Positions 9,127 through 20,291 of a stretch of 64,000 nt of DNA are shown one piece after another. Position numbers and translations under genes: made by a program. The notes under the pieces are model-generated. The model saw only the letters and a list, made by a program, of their open reading frames with translations, was not told the origin of the DNA and made no database searches. Every line of letters begins with the position of its first letter. Position 1 is the stretch's first letter. This DNA comes from Buddleja alternifolia (lineage: Eukaryota > Streptophyta > Magnoliopsida > Lamiales > Scrophulariaceae), in NCBI GenBank assembly GCA_019426215.1, contig CM033397.1, positions 31,188,480-31,252,479 on the forward strand, written 5' to 3'.

Positions 9127-9592
9127 GTCCCATAACTCACGCCAAAAATAAGATTAGTCTCATACCTTTTAAAAGGACAAAAATAATCCCAGAAGTCAAC
9201 TTAATTTTACAAAACTAGTCTCACCGTTAATTATGGATGGAAAATGCAAGTGTGACCGTTAAATTTGACATTCTCCCCTTTGATCAAACTGTAGCTGAAT
9301 TTTTTTGGAAGGAATGAAAATGGAGTTGGTTTTTTGAGAAAAATGCACTACCTCCTTCTTTTGCATATACTCACACCAAAAATGATTTTAGTCTCAAACT
9401 TTTTTAAATGACAAAAATAATCCCATCACTCCATTTAACTTTACAAAACTAGTCTCATCGTTAATTATGGATGGAAAAGGTAAGTTTGACCATTAAATCT
9501 GCCACTCCCTCCTTTGACCAAACTGTAACTGAATTTTTTTGAAAGGAATGAAAAGGGTGGAATTAGTTTTTGGAGGGAAGGGCACAACCTCT
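9127..9592 (+). repeat. Two 233-bp direct repeats in the left arm
   Basis: The strings 'caaaactagtctca' and 'ttaattatggatggaaaa' recur with a 233-bp shift (9211 and 9444). The left TIR was therefore duplicated in place. The right arm has a single copy. Confidence 0.8.
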
Positions 9593-9598
9593 TTCTTT

Positions 9599-9632
<34 letters not shown>

Positions 9633-10189
9633 GGGTCAAAATCTAATACACACTATATATTAGATAAGATATAAGACCCAATCTACACCATTGGATCCAT
9701 TAAATTCAACAGTCTAAAAAAGAAGCAAAAAACAGGCGGGAAAATTGATTCCAATTGGATCAGGGGTATAATAGTCAAATTTACGTCATTATACAGCATC
9801 TACAACCCAAAAAAAAGGCACAAAAATCTCCCTAAAATCTCTCAAATTGAAACGCACAAAATCTCTCCTACAATCTCTCAACTTGTTGCCAAAATTAGCT
9901 CAATTATCGATTAGCTTTTCTTAATTTAGTTATATGGAATTTGGAATTTGACATTTTAGATCGCCACTAAAGCGACATTAATATCTGTGTTAATGGTTTT
10001 CGGAAATCTGATTTATCTTGAATTGCATATTCGACTCGTGATTTACAATATTGGTGTAGAGATTCTAGATCTTGTATTACATGATCCGTAGCTTAATTGG
10101 GGATTTAATTAATCATAGATAAATTTGTCTTTCCAGATTCATTATATTGCACTGCTTGGAATATACATTATAAGACGGTAGATATACAG

Positions 10190-11430
10190 TATGTAAACAA
10201 ACAACATTCAGTAACTTATATATCATTATACAGTAAATATAACTGTGATATACAGTATGTTAATATATAACATACAGTAAATATTGAAAACATGTTAATA
10301 CAGTTTGTATTTACTGTATATTTGTTTATTAGCTATTGTATAATGGATTAATTAACTATTGTATAATGTTTATTAGCTATGGCATTCACTGTATAATGGG
10401 TTATATGATACTGTATATTGGTTTATATGATACTGTATACTGTGTTATAAGATACTATATAACGGTTTATAAGATTGTAACTCTATGATGTATAAACACA
10501 CACTGTATAAAATGGGTTATAAGATACTGTATAATGTGTTATAACATACTGTATAGTTGTTTATAAGATATTGTATAATGATTTTGAATCACTAATTGTA
10601 TGTCACTAATTACACACTGTATATCTCTGTTGTATTTGCTGTATAATGGTTTATAAGCTACTGTATAATGGTTTAAAATCACTAATTGTGATGTTACTAA
10701 TACCACACTATATATCACCGTTGTATTTACTGTATAATGGTTTATAAGCTACTATATAATGGTTTTTTTTCTTTTTAATTACTGTTTGGGATGAATAAAT
10801 TCAGCTTATTTTACTCGTTCATTAAATAATTTTCGATACCATATTAAAATGATTAAATTTATATTGTTAAATTAGTTGATGTATTGTAATTGTATGATGA
10901 ATAAACACACACTGTATAATGGGTTATAAGATATTGTATAATGATTTATAAGATTGTAACTGTATGATGTATACAAACACACTGTATAATTGGTTATATG
11001 ATACTCTGTAATGTGTTATAATATACTGTATAGTGGTTTATAAGATATTGTATAATGGTTTGAAATCATGAATTGTATGTCACTAATCACACACTGTATA
11101 TCACTATTGTGTTTACTGTATATTTTTTTTATTAGCTATGGTGTAGTGGATTAATTAGCTATTATATTCACTGTATAATGTGTTATATGATATTGTATAT
11201 TGATTTATATGATACTGTATATTGGGCTATAAGATACTGTATAATGGTTTATAAGATTGTAATTGTATGATGTATAAACACACACTGTATAATGGGTTAT
11301 AACATATTGTATAATGTGTCATAATATACTGTATAGTTGTTTATAAGATATTGTATAATGGTTTGAAATCACCAATTGTATGTCACTAATCACACACTGT
11401 GTATCACCGTTGTATTTACTGTATAATGAT
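10190..11430. repeat. Degenerate minisatellite, core ACTGTATAATGGTTTATAAGAT
   Basis: The core recurs dozens of times with drift. A higher-order block ('aattgtatgtcactaat', 'cacacactgtatatcac', 'gtatttactgtata') returns at about 10590, 10680, 11070 and 11370. This builds most of the nested element's left half. No coding potential. Confidence 0.8.
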
Positions 11431-11499
11431 GATCCAAACCATTATAGATATATATATATATATAGAGAGAGAGAGTGATCCAAACCCCACCCATCTTCA

Positions 11500-11900
11500 G
11501 GGGAAACTCCGATAAGGAGTGAGTCTTTGGGGAAGGGAGAAGCGGCGGCCGATCTGCTAATGCCAACTATCATATATACAATAATAATAATGCAGCACAA
11601 TGGTAAGCAAACCTTTCGCACTCTAATAATGTTCTTCATATCTAAATGTGAAAATCAAATCCAAATCCAAATCCAAATCAATGAAAATAAGCAAACAACA
11701 AACAAATCAAACAGAATAAGTTGTGAGTGATTAACGAACGAATGGGTGTGAAGTGATCTCGATATGTCTGGAATTACATTAAAAAAAGCTGCAAAGGAAC
11801 GTGATTGGATTACGATGGAAAATGAAGATGGAATGAAAGGTGAATCTGTTATGCGGAATAAGTGGGATTTGATTTTGATACTGCATGATATTTGCATAAG
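11500..11900. other. GC-richer patch inside the nested element, possible captured fragment
   Basis: About 11505-11560 ('gaagcggcggccgatctgc') is far richer in G and C than the repeats around it. On the minus strand a 65-codon frame reads through a hydrophobic stretch (CCIIIIVYMIVG) followed by SRSAAASPFP. It could be a piece of a host gene picked up by the element. No family is recognised, and the frame may be chance. Confidence 0.25.
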
Positions 11901-12435
11901 TTTGTTACGTTTCATTGACTAAAATGCCCCTGCCATCATTAAAAATAATTATACAAACTGAAAAATGTAGTTAAATCCGGACTTTGGGATCAAATGGTAT
12001 TAATGGTGTAGATTGAGTTTTAAACCTTATCTAATGTAAAGGTATGTATTTGATCCATACCTTATATATATATGTGTGTGTGTGTGTGATCTCGCACACA
12101 CATACAAACTCACAATCAACCAAATGATGGGGACGCAACATAACTCTCGATTGAATGAGGGCTCTACTCCGTTTCTCTATTGCCAAGCTAATCATCTTCT
12201 CTGGAATATCAAAATTGCCATGGATTTTTCTCGATTTGCAGAGAACAAGGTTAGGGTTTGGAGATTGCATATTTGAATTCTGAAAGGGGGAGTTCGTTTT
12301 TGGGCTCAAAGATTTTGGCCCACACTTAACAGCCACGTGCTTTCCATCCATAATTAACGGTGGGACTAGTTTTGTAAAATTAAGTTAAATTATAGGACTA
12401 TTTTTGTCATTTTAAAAGGTTTGGGATTTAAATTA

Positions 12436-12745
12436 GGGGTAATGACATTTTCCCATCCAAACTATTCGGGTTTTTGTACTTTAGTAAATAAATTTTTTTC
12501 TTTTGCATTTTTTTATCCGAACTTTATAAGGCTAAAAACTTAAGTAAAATTTGACTGAAAAATGCTAAAAATATAAAAATTTGTAAAAATTTGTGTAGTT
12601 CATATAAGAAAGTGTAAAAAATAAACAAGTTTAGATAAAATAATGCAAAACCCGTTTAGTTTAGATAAAAAAGTGCAAAAAAAAAAAAATTATTTACAAA
12701 AGTGCAAAAACCCGAATAGTTTGAATGAAAAAATGACATTAACCC
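12436..12745. mobile_element. 310-bp MITE with a perfect 9-bp target duplication
   Basis: Ends are GGGGTAATGACATTTT and, reverse-complemented, GGGTTAATGTCATTTT. Inner strings 'aaactattcgggtttttg' and 'caaaaacccgaatagttt' are exact complements. The flanks at 12427-12435 and 12746-12754 are both TTTAAATTA. TIR plus 9-bp duplication fits a Mutator-type MITE. It interrupts the right arm of the 9109-12793 element, so it is younger. Confidence 0.9.
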
Positions 12746-13049
12746 TTTAAATTATTTTGGCGTGAGTTATGAGGCTAAAATTGTAATTTTCTCAAGACTT
12801 TTGTGTTACAACTTATATCAATACATAGTACACACATGTTACAAACACATATCTATCGTGTATTGGTGTAAGCTGTCATATTAAAGTGTTACACCAAAAT
12901 GTTAGATTGCAACTGAAATCATAGACTAAAATAAAAATTGACCATATCCGAGATAAGGAACTCTTGTTTCCTAGTAGTTATTTAAAAATTATGAGACGGG
13001 CTGATGATAAATTCACTACTGAGGCCTACAATTGGATTGCAAATATATA

Positions 13050-13059
13050 CCGGCACACC
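13050..13059. other. Empty insertion site of the 1.48-kb element
   Basis: CCGGCACACC occurs once here, with the flanks that lie on either side of the element in copy A ('gcaaatatata' to the left, 'atgccctgctacat' to the right). This proves the insertion polarity and the target duplication. Confidence 0.9.
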
Positions 13060-13739
13060 AATGCCCTGCTACATTGTATTTGGACACATGAACTGTAGAA
13101 AACGAAAGATTAATTCTTGGATACAGAAATGATCAATTTCTTGGAGTTTTCGAAGGATGAGGATTTGTAAGATATCATATATTGTAATGGTACTAAGTTT
13201 GTGTGTTCAAAAAAAAAAAAAAATGCTATTAAGTTTGTGTCTCGTACGTACGTTGTGTGACAAAATATAATTATAACACAGGATGTAACACAAATTAACA
13301 AATTGATGCTTATCAAAAAAAAAAATAAAAAAAAAATGTACAAATTGATAAAAAAGAAACAAGATTATATTATGTTATTTAATTTAATGAAGTCTTTACT
13401 AATTGATCCTCTGATCTCCTCATGCGACCTAAACCATTTAGCTAATCGAGGATTTTCATATTTTTACAACAAATACAAAGTACCGTAATCATTTGAAAAA
13501 GAAAATATATTTTTAGTACTTTTTCACAAATTTTAAAATCCAAACATAGCCCGAGTCTTCTAAGAGGCCAGGGAAACTTTTTCCAAAACTAATTAAAGTC
13601 CTGCATTTGTGGATGGTTATATTGCTAACTGTCACATTGAGGAAAAAAACATGTAATCTAGAGTCTAAGGTGGGATATTGATTTCAAGTAATATGCAGCT
13701 ACAAAAAGATGGAAAAAAATATATATATCAAAGTAGAGA

Positions 13740-14844
13740 GTTGTTAAAAACACTTCAACTTTTGTTATTTGCACTCCAACATTCATTTTATTTTTTGAAA
13801 AAGACAAAAAAAAAAAAAAACAAAAAAAAACCCTTCATTGCATAAGAAGAAGTTTTTGAAGACAATTTGTTTCACTTGTTAAATATTTTAGTGTAAATAT
13901 GTTAAAGTCAATTCAATCTACAATATATAGAAACACGATTAGAGATAATATGAAAATGTTATTGAAATTTTCATTGTGGCCTTACAAATAAAAAATAATT
14001 TCATCCTACTATACTCAGAAAAAAATTGATTGAAATAATAAAATCTATTTTTCATATTTACTTTATTACCTAACAAATTTTAAATAATTTTATTCATTAT
14101 CATCCATTTTAATTCGAAAACTCTACAAATCACGTATGAACACACAAACATAATATTACAAATGGTTAAAAATATGTAAAAATCAATTCATATTTTGACA
14201 AAAACTAATATCTTAAACTATTTTAGAAAGAAATAATTCATCATGCAAAATATGAACAAAAGCCCTAACTTTTGTTTCCAAGAGTAAACAATGTTTCAAG
14301 TGCAACTAAAAGGACTGAAGAACTAGGAAAAAAAATTAAATTACTAATTGTATTATTAAGGAGTTGATTAGTACTGATAATATTCTAAGATTTTCTCGAA
14401 ACTTTTAGTATTTACAAGTTCTAACTTCTAATATTTCACGAACTCCTCCAAAACATTTTTATTGCTTCTATTGTCCATTGCTAAAATTGTAATTCACTTT
14501 TTTCAAGTACAATTTGAATTAATTTAATTTCAAAAGTAACAAAGAACCAATATATATGCAACAATTAGTGGATGAATATTTTACCTTAGAAAGTTGGGAA
14601 AAAGAAGAAATGTTTCTTTACAAAAAGTTTGAAGGCCTTTGTGTTTTTCCCTACTTATTTCGTTTGGACAAAATTTCTCAAGGTTCAACAGTTTTTATTT
14701 TGAATTCCATGTGTATTTGTAATAGTATAAGATGCACTTGTATCTTGCACTAACTTTTTTGGCATTAAGGATAAAATTGTCCTTTTGAAAAAATGAAATA
14801 GAATGTGGAGTGTCAATAACAAAGGTTGGAGTGTTTTTAACAAC
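13740..14844. mobile_element. 1.1-kb TIR element, non-coding
   Basis: The left terminus 'gttgttaaaaacacttcaac' plus ~40 further bases match the reverse complement of the right terminus ('gttgttaaaaacactccaac', 'ctttgttatt', 'acactccac'). TIRs are ~62 bp. The interior is A/T-rich with no convincing gene. It is absent from the matching place in copy A. No clear target duplication. Confidence 0.75.
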
Positions 14845-15025
14845 CCCCTTTCAAGTATTATGTGGATTATGTTTGTGTCTCAGGCTATAGCTGATGATTT
14901 CAGATTTTACATCCTAAAGTTGAGTTTCATCTTCACAACTTAATTGCACATCAAATATGTATGTATATTCCTGATAGAACTGCACATAAGAAAGTTCGAA
15001 ATATCAAAATGACAATAAGATATGA

Positions 15026-15249
15026 AAAAATATGACTATATAGTAAATATTAAACAAAGATCCGCATGCTTTCCGCTCCGGTCACCATAACCTAACCCAA
15101 CCCAACCCAACCTCTGAGTCAAGACTCAAAATTACAATCATCAATCTTAATGACCTAAAGCTCATCTCTAATCGCCACGTCAATCATTAAAAGTCTCGAC
15201 ACACAACAACCACAGAGATATACTCATTTTTTATGCCCTTAGCTCATTC
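15026..15249. other. Short spacer, no gene
   Basis: Non-coding. It contains a short (CCCAA)n-like run at 15092-15111, which is too short to be telomeric. Confidence 0.5.
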
Positions 15250-15261
15250 CACTACAAGAAA

Positions 15262-15660
15262 AACATTGATCAGAAGGAATGTAATTCAATGCTAAACAGC
15301 CAATATTTGTTGGTAATTCACATTAGCTACAAAATTATCAACAAATAGGTTTTGTTCTTATATCGCTTGTAAGTAAATTTTAGAAACAAAGAGTTTTGTT
15401 GGTAAATTTGGCAACAATATTTACCTACAAATAATTTAGTTGGTGATCATCAACAAATATTGCCTACAAAAGCCTTCCTTCCGAATTCGGAAGGAATGAC
15501 TTTGTTCCTAATCTTTAGCAAGCAAACAATTTGTTGGAAATTTTGATGGTAATATATTCGAAATATTATAAAAAATATTATTCAACAACAAACATTTTTG
15601 TTCCTAATTTCAAAATTAGAAATCACCAACAAACATTTGTACCCCTAATTTTGTTGCTAA
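15262..15660. repeat. Subterminal repeats of the CACTA element
   Basis: Short motifs 'ttgttggtaa', 'caacaaat' and 'tttgttcctaat' alternate on both strands. A palindrome, 'ccttccgaattcggaagg', lies at 15476-15494. Such arrays bind the element's own TnpA-type protein in En/Spm. Confidence 0.65.
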
Positions 15661-15899
15661 ATATATCCAATAATTTTTAAATATTTTTCAATTATAATTA
15701 ATATCAATTAAATAAAAATAAAATAGTAATATACATAAAATGAGTTTACCAAAATAAAATACCAATATAATAATTATAAAATGTCATACATAACCAAATG
15801 TAGACAAAATCATAAATGTAAAATATCTTGTCATAACATATAAATGAGTTTTATACGAATTCAATCAAGATAACAACTGCAATAGGAGCGAGCAATGGA

Positions 15900-18532
15900 C
15901 TAATCCCGAGTATGGTGTTCGTCGGGAGAATGATCTCGACTAGAAGGCTGGCTCTGGAAAGGATGATGTTGACTAGGAGCCAGAGGAGCCGGATAGTAGC
16001 CAGGAGGAGGTGGAAAGTACCCGGGAGCTGAAGCAGATAAATGTCCGGGAGAAGGATGTTGGACCGGATACATACCGAGAGACGTAAGAGCATCCTTGAT
16101 ACCATCCTTAATACCCTGCTCGATATTCTTTTTCATCTCTACTCGTTGCTTTTCCAATTCTTTCTCTAATTCTTGAATCTTTTTCGCATTCTCTATTTTT
16201 ACTTGTGAGCGATTGATGCTTGAGCTATGAATAGATGAAGAGGAGCTTTCGCTGTACGAGGTACCGAACCTGTAGCAAAGCCCGAATTTTGGTCCACCAG
16301 AAGCCTCACCCCATGCTTCGGGATAAATGATGCATGAAGCTTTAATAGAGGGCAACATCATTGGTCCATCACTCTGAGATTGATTTTGCTTTAGTTTCTC
16401 AGTATAAGTCTCCTATAAAATAAATTAGAAAAGTAATTAATATATTACTAATTAACAATTGATATCTTGTAAGGGATAATATCTATTAATATGTAATAAT
16501 GAGAAAAAACTCACCACTGTATTCTTCGACTTCTTGTCCACAAAAGGTCCTTGTCCTTTGTTTCTCCTATGACACCGCTCAAAAGCTTTTTGAAAAAACA
16601 CTGGATTCCCACCATTCTTTTTAGACTACAGTTTAAGACAAATATAATTAAAATAGTTAGAAGTAAGATAGAGTTATCAAATCATAAGCAACATATATGA
16701 AGGACATATATTTATCGTTTTGAATATATCAATACCATAAAAGTTATTTACAGATCACGTCTAAGCAAACAATCTAAACAGAGTTATCAAATCCTAAAAA
16801 ACACATGTCAAGTACATAAAAATTTCTCTTTTTGCATATATCAATACCACACTAGTTATTTATACACATCACATCCATACAAATAACCTAAACATAGTTA
16901 TCAAATCCTAATCAATTACATAAGTTTCTCTTTTTGCATATATCAATACCACACTAGTTATTTATACACATTAAACATACTTATCAAATCCTAAATATCA
17001 ATAGTACACTAGTTATTTACAATAGCGATCAATAAATAGGACTTGTATTGATAGCGATCAATAAATAGGACTTCTACGTAAATAAAAGATAGCGATCAAT
17101 AAAGAAAACTATCAAAATATCGCTTAAATTCACAATAAGTTATCCACAATACTACAATTAAAGAAAATAAACACAACCAACATTAAAAAAATATTTGACA
17201 AATTTATCACTTGTATTGAAATCGAACACATTCAACATCCAACATCAAGCACAACCAACAATAAACTCATCCGTCATTATATTGAAATTTATCACTTACC
17301 ATCCTACGTGCATGTTGATGAATAGAAATCGAACCCGATGCACTCAATCCCACCCCAAGGCCATTTCGATCCGATAGTCGATTTTGCCGGTATCTATTGT
17401 GGAGATTCTTGAATTTGGGAGTGTCCCATTTATCCCAAAGACCGTCCCATATTTCTTTTCTCATCCATTTTGCTGGAGGTGAGTCTCTCAACTTTGCATT
17501 GTTTCTGAGATCGCTCATCAGTGCAGTCATCCTCCTACTGAAATAAGACTTCCAAATTTTAAATACTTGTTCTTCAGACCATGGATCACGCCAAGTAAAT
17601 TTTTCCTACATTGGTCACAAATTGTAAAGTATAGGGAAAATTTGGTTTAAGGGACTATGAATATTGAAAATTATAAAGAACATAATTTATATATTTAAAA
17701 AGAAGTGACTTTTAAGTTTACTATTTATTGAAACGACAAATTACATAGAAAGAACACAATAGCTTTGACTCTTTTACAGATAAATGGATTATTAAATTTA
17801 TCATTCATGAAAATACATGTTATTCATAATCTCATGTATTAATGCTAATTTTCATTAAAGTATAAACACTCCACATGCATAATGAAAACTAGGCAATTTG
17901 TAGACTCCTCATAATTACCTTGAACAAGTCAAACAATTCTTGCTTTACTCGATCCGGAATTTTAGTAAAGGTCGGCCAAACTCCATTATACCATTCACGT
18001 AAAGACGGTAAAATGGTCCGAGGTGCAGCAATACTAACGAAACTGAAAAAAAATGTTAAGGGAATGTAATAAAATTATCGGTTCAACATCAACAGTGATA
18101 TATCCAATTTCATTTAGTTTCAATGTATAGAAAAAATTAGCAATTCAATAAGGAATATGATTACCAGTTTTCCACAATAATTAGTATCTCTCGACCCGCT
18201 TCATCGCGCTCAATTTCATCTTTACAACCAGACTCTTTTTGCTCGATGCCATGTGGCAAGTCATCCATTCCCGGATGCACCTCCTCATCAGCCAAATCGT
18301 CATGCTCAGCCAAATCGTCATGCTCAGCTAAATCATCGTGAACAGCCAAATCGTCATGCTCAGCCATATCATCGTGCTCAGCCATATCGTCGTGCTCAGC
18401 CAAATCCTCATGCAAGTCACCCAAAGCTTTCACATTTCCATTCAACAAACTCATATAAGTCCCTATGTACCTTCCCCTAGTAGGCTGCATAGTAGCTGTA
18501 GAGACCAAGAAAATGTTGCAATTTTCTAACAA
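15900..18532 (-). CDS. CACTA Transposase_24 (Ptta/En/Spm) protein, multi-exon
   Basis: Exon pieces in order on the minus strand: 18532-18161, about 18053-17921, about 17609-17299, about 16628-16513 and about 16413-15900, joined by GT-AG-like introns. Recognisable parts: 'WYNGVWPTFTKIPDRVK' and 'VKQELFDLFK' (plant transposase Ptta/En/Spm), 'IWKSYFSRRMTALM', 'KFKNLHNRYRQNR', 'GSISIHQHARRM', 'GGNPVFFQKAFERCH', then 'YPEAWGEASGGPKFGLCYRFG', a coiled coil (about 40 residues, KKIQELEKELEKQ) and a Pro/Tyr-rich tail. Near its start it carries a repeat of AEHDD(M/L). This protein family binds subterminal repeats. Exact exon limits and the true start are uncertain. It may be intact or lightly damaged; I saw no in-frame stop inside the exons. 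Confidence 0.7.
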
Positions 18533-18726
18533 ATAATAAAACAGAAATAATATAAACCAAGTTAAGATTGCAATATCTCATCTCAATTTCTACTAAGTAG
18601 CATACATAATGACAATATCAGACTTTCAAAGAAATTTAATGATTACAACTTGACAAGAAAATCTACTATAGACTCGTAAAATAAGTAGCTACTAATTTAT
18701 GATATAAGTACTAACCTCAAAATAAA

Positions 18727-19067
18727 TCATTATCCACTAGAACTGTCACTATACTTGAGTAATTCTTCCTCATCTGATTCCACCAATCCTTCTTCCAAAT
18801 CGTCAAACTCAACTTCTTGTTCAAGTTCTCTTTCATGAAGGTGTAACTCATCAGGGTTCACCTCGTCCTCTTCACGATGAACATCAATTAGAATATCAAT
18901 ATCATCAAGCTCATTATCCAATACAACATGAGCGAGATTTGAACTTGAAGTCTCCTGGTAAAACTCCTCTAGTGGTGTTTGCTCACTAGGAATAGAGGTA
19001 TGACTTATCTCGTATGTGCTTCTTGCCTTAACTCTGAAAAGTAGAGCTCTTCCCTAATTTGCATAGA
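18727..19067 (-). pseudogene. Possible tail of a TNP2-type transposase gene
   Basis: The minus frame reads RALLFRVKARSTYEI, like the DUF4216 segment near the C-terminus of TNP2 proteins. An acidic tail follows (DNELDDIDILIDVHREEDEV ...), with a stop at 18730. The catalytic part that should lie to the right is absent. It could instead be a first exon of the Transposase_24 gene; the stop codon argues against that. Confidence 0.35.
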
Positions 19068-19107
19068 TGAATATTTAATTAGTGTCAAAAAATAAATCAA
19101 GAAAACG

Positions 19108-19372
19108 GTTTCATGGGAAGAAAACTTTGAATACAAAACCGCTTTGTTCTGGACGTCTCCTGATTACGTGCGATATATGTGTGGATAGCCATATGTGTCT
19201 AGTTTCATGAGAAGAAAACGGTTCATAAATCCGAGCTTTCTACATTGAGTTATGAATTTTCTCGTGAAAACGCGCACAGCTGTCTGCACAGCCGACAGAT
19301 TTTTAGCTAACTTTGAATACACAAAACTGTTTTGTTCTAGACGTCTCCTGATTATGTTCGATATATGGGTGG
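19108..19372 (+). repeat. Direct repeat pair with 'gacgtctcctgatta' core
   Basis: About 60 bp ('ctttgaatacaaaaccgc' to 'cgatatatgtgtgg') at 19125 recurs at 19311 with a few changes, ~187 bp apart. A third scrap ('acgtctcctgacatt') starts the small repeats at 19684. Origin unknown. Confidence 0.7.
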
Positions 19373-19399
19373 TAATAATTGGTCCGTTATACAATAATT

Positions 19400-20290
19400 A
19401 AACAGCAAACTGCTATAGCTAGATATTTATTAAGCCAAAACAAATATGTATATACATGCATACGTTCTTGGTTAAAGCTAGTATTATATTAGTAGAGTAC
19501 ACGTATAACTAATTAACCAACACTCCATTTTTTCGTACACATTCTAAACTTAATGAACAATATATATTCGAAATTTTCATTTAAATTTAAAATAACGTAG
19601 TATACATATTATGTACTACACTTAATATAATGAATAATACATTATTTTGATGTATAATTTATTAAAAAGTGAGCACAAACACAACGTCTCCTGACATTAA
19701 AGGACACGACGACTCTCCTGACATTAAAGGACATGACGACTGAGTAAAAAATGTCTGCTGAGTTAAAAATTAATTACTTATATGGCTTTCGTCTTCTTCT
19801 CTTCCATATATATATAGATATATATAATCTCATTTTTTGCACAAATAGAAAGAAAAAATTAGGAAGCATAGTAAATTTGTTGACAATTGGCTACAATTTT
19901 AGCAATTAATGTGATTTCAAGCTCTCCTACAAAATTAACATGAATCATCTCATTACGACGATTTCTTTTGACTTAAAAATCGTAGAAAGTATGTGGAGTC
20001 ACTCGACAAGGTTAACATGTCCTTTGCAATGTTAAAGACGATTTGTATTACTTTGAATATCATATCAGCTCCTTTGAGATCTCAATTATGACCTCGAGTA
20101 CTGTTACCAAACTTTATATTTAAGAAAATATTTTAATCACATATTAAATCCAAACTATTTACATCATTCAACATCACTTACCACTATCTTAACAAAAAAA
20201 AAAACATCACTTACCACTACTAGCATAAAAATCTCCGCTTCTTGCCACCAATATGAACCTTAAAGTATGTTTAAATATTAACAACAACAA
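19400..20290. other. Intergenic DNA downstream of the CML gene
   Basis: AT-rich, without a supported gene. A 27-bp unit 'tctcctgacattaaaggaca' plus 'cgacgac' is tandemly doubled at 19686-19740. There is a (TA)n tract near 19808. Confidence 0.5.
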
Positions 20291-20291
20291 T

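Larger units (their letters stand above)
9632..12062. mobile_element. Nested 2.4-kb TIR element with a minisatellite core
   Basis: The left end 'gggtcaaaatctaataca' followed by 'attagataag' and 'caatctacaccatt' is mirrored at the right, where the minus strand reads 'ggatcaaatacatac', 'cattagataagg', 'caatctacaccatt'. TIRs are ~65 bp and imperfect. It sits in a (TA)n tract, which flanks both ends. No transposase; superfamily not assigned. Confidence 0.65.
9109..12793. mobile_element. 3.7-kb TIR element, Mutator-like by inference
   Basis: The left arm ('gagaaaaatacaattttag', 'cataactcacgccaaaa', 'ttttacaaaactagtctcac', 'gttaattatggatggaaa') is repeated inverted at 12350-12430 and 12746-12793 once the MITE at 12436-12745 is removed, giving TIRs of ~150 bp. 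The flanking 9-mers ACGCTTTAG and AGACTTTTG could be a decayed target duplication (6 of 9 match). The interior is mostly a second nested element. No transposase is encoded. Confidence 0.7.
9041..15025 (+). repeat. Tandem segmental duplication, copy B
   Basis: Matches copy A in order and orientation. It starts 'gcatcacgtagaatttgtcc' (against 'gcatcatgtagaatcagtct' at 1414) and ends near 'cgaaatatcaaaatgac' (against 9034). It is interrupted by the nested stack at 9109-12793 and by the TIR element at 13740-14844. It lacks all four insertions of copy A. Confidence 0.75.
15250..19100 (-). mobile_element. CACTA (En/Spm) element, one end only
   Basis: The terminus CACTACAAGAAAAAC at 15250 is the CACTA signature. 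Next come subterminal repeats and, on the minus strand, a Transposase_24 gene preceded by what looks like the tail of a TNP2-type gene, the order expected in plant CACTA elements. No second CACTACAAG terminus is visible on the right, so the TNP2 half has been deleted or displaced. The right limit is set where coding similarity ends. Confidence 0.75.

Noticed and set aside
15085..15115. Telomere-like CCCAA repeats
   Set aside because: Only three or four units, and not the plant CCCTAAA sequence.
18253..18480. His/Gln/Pro-rich plus-strand frames
   Set aside because: Shadow of the AEHDD-coding tandem repeat of the minus-strand CACTA gene.
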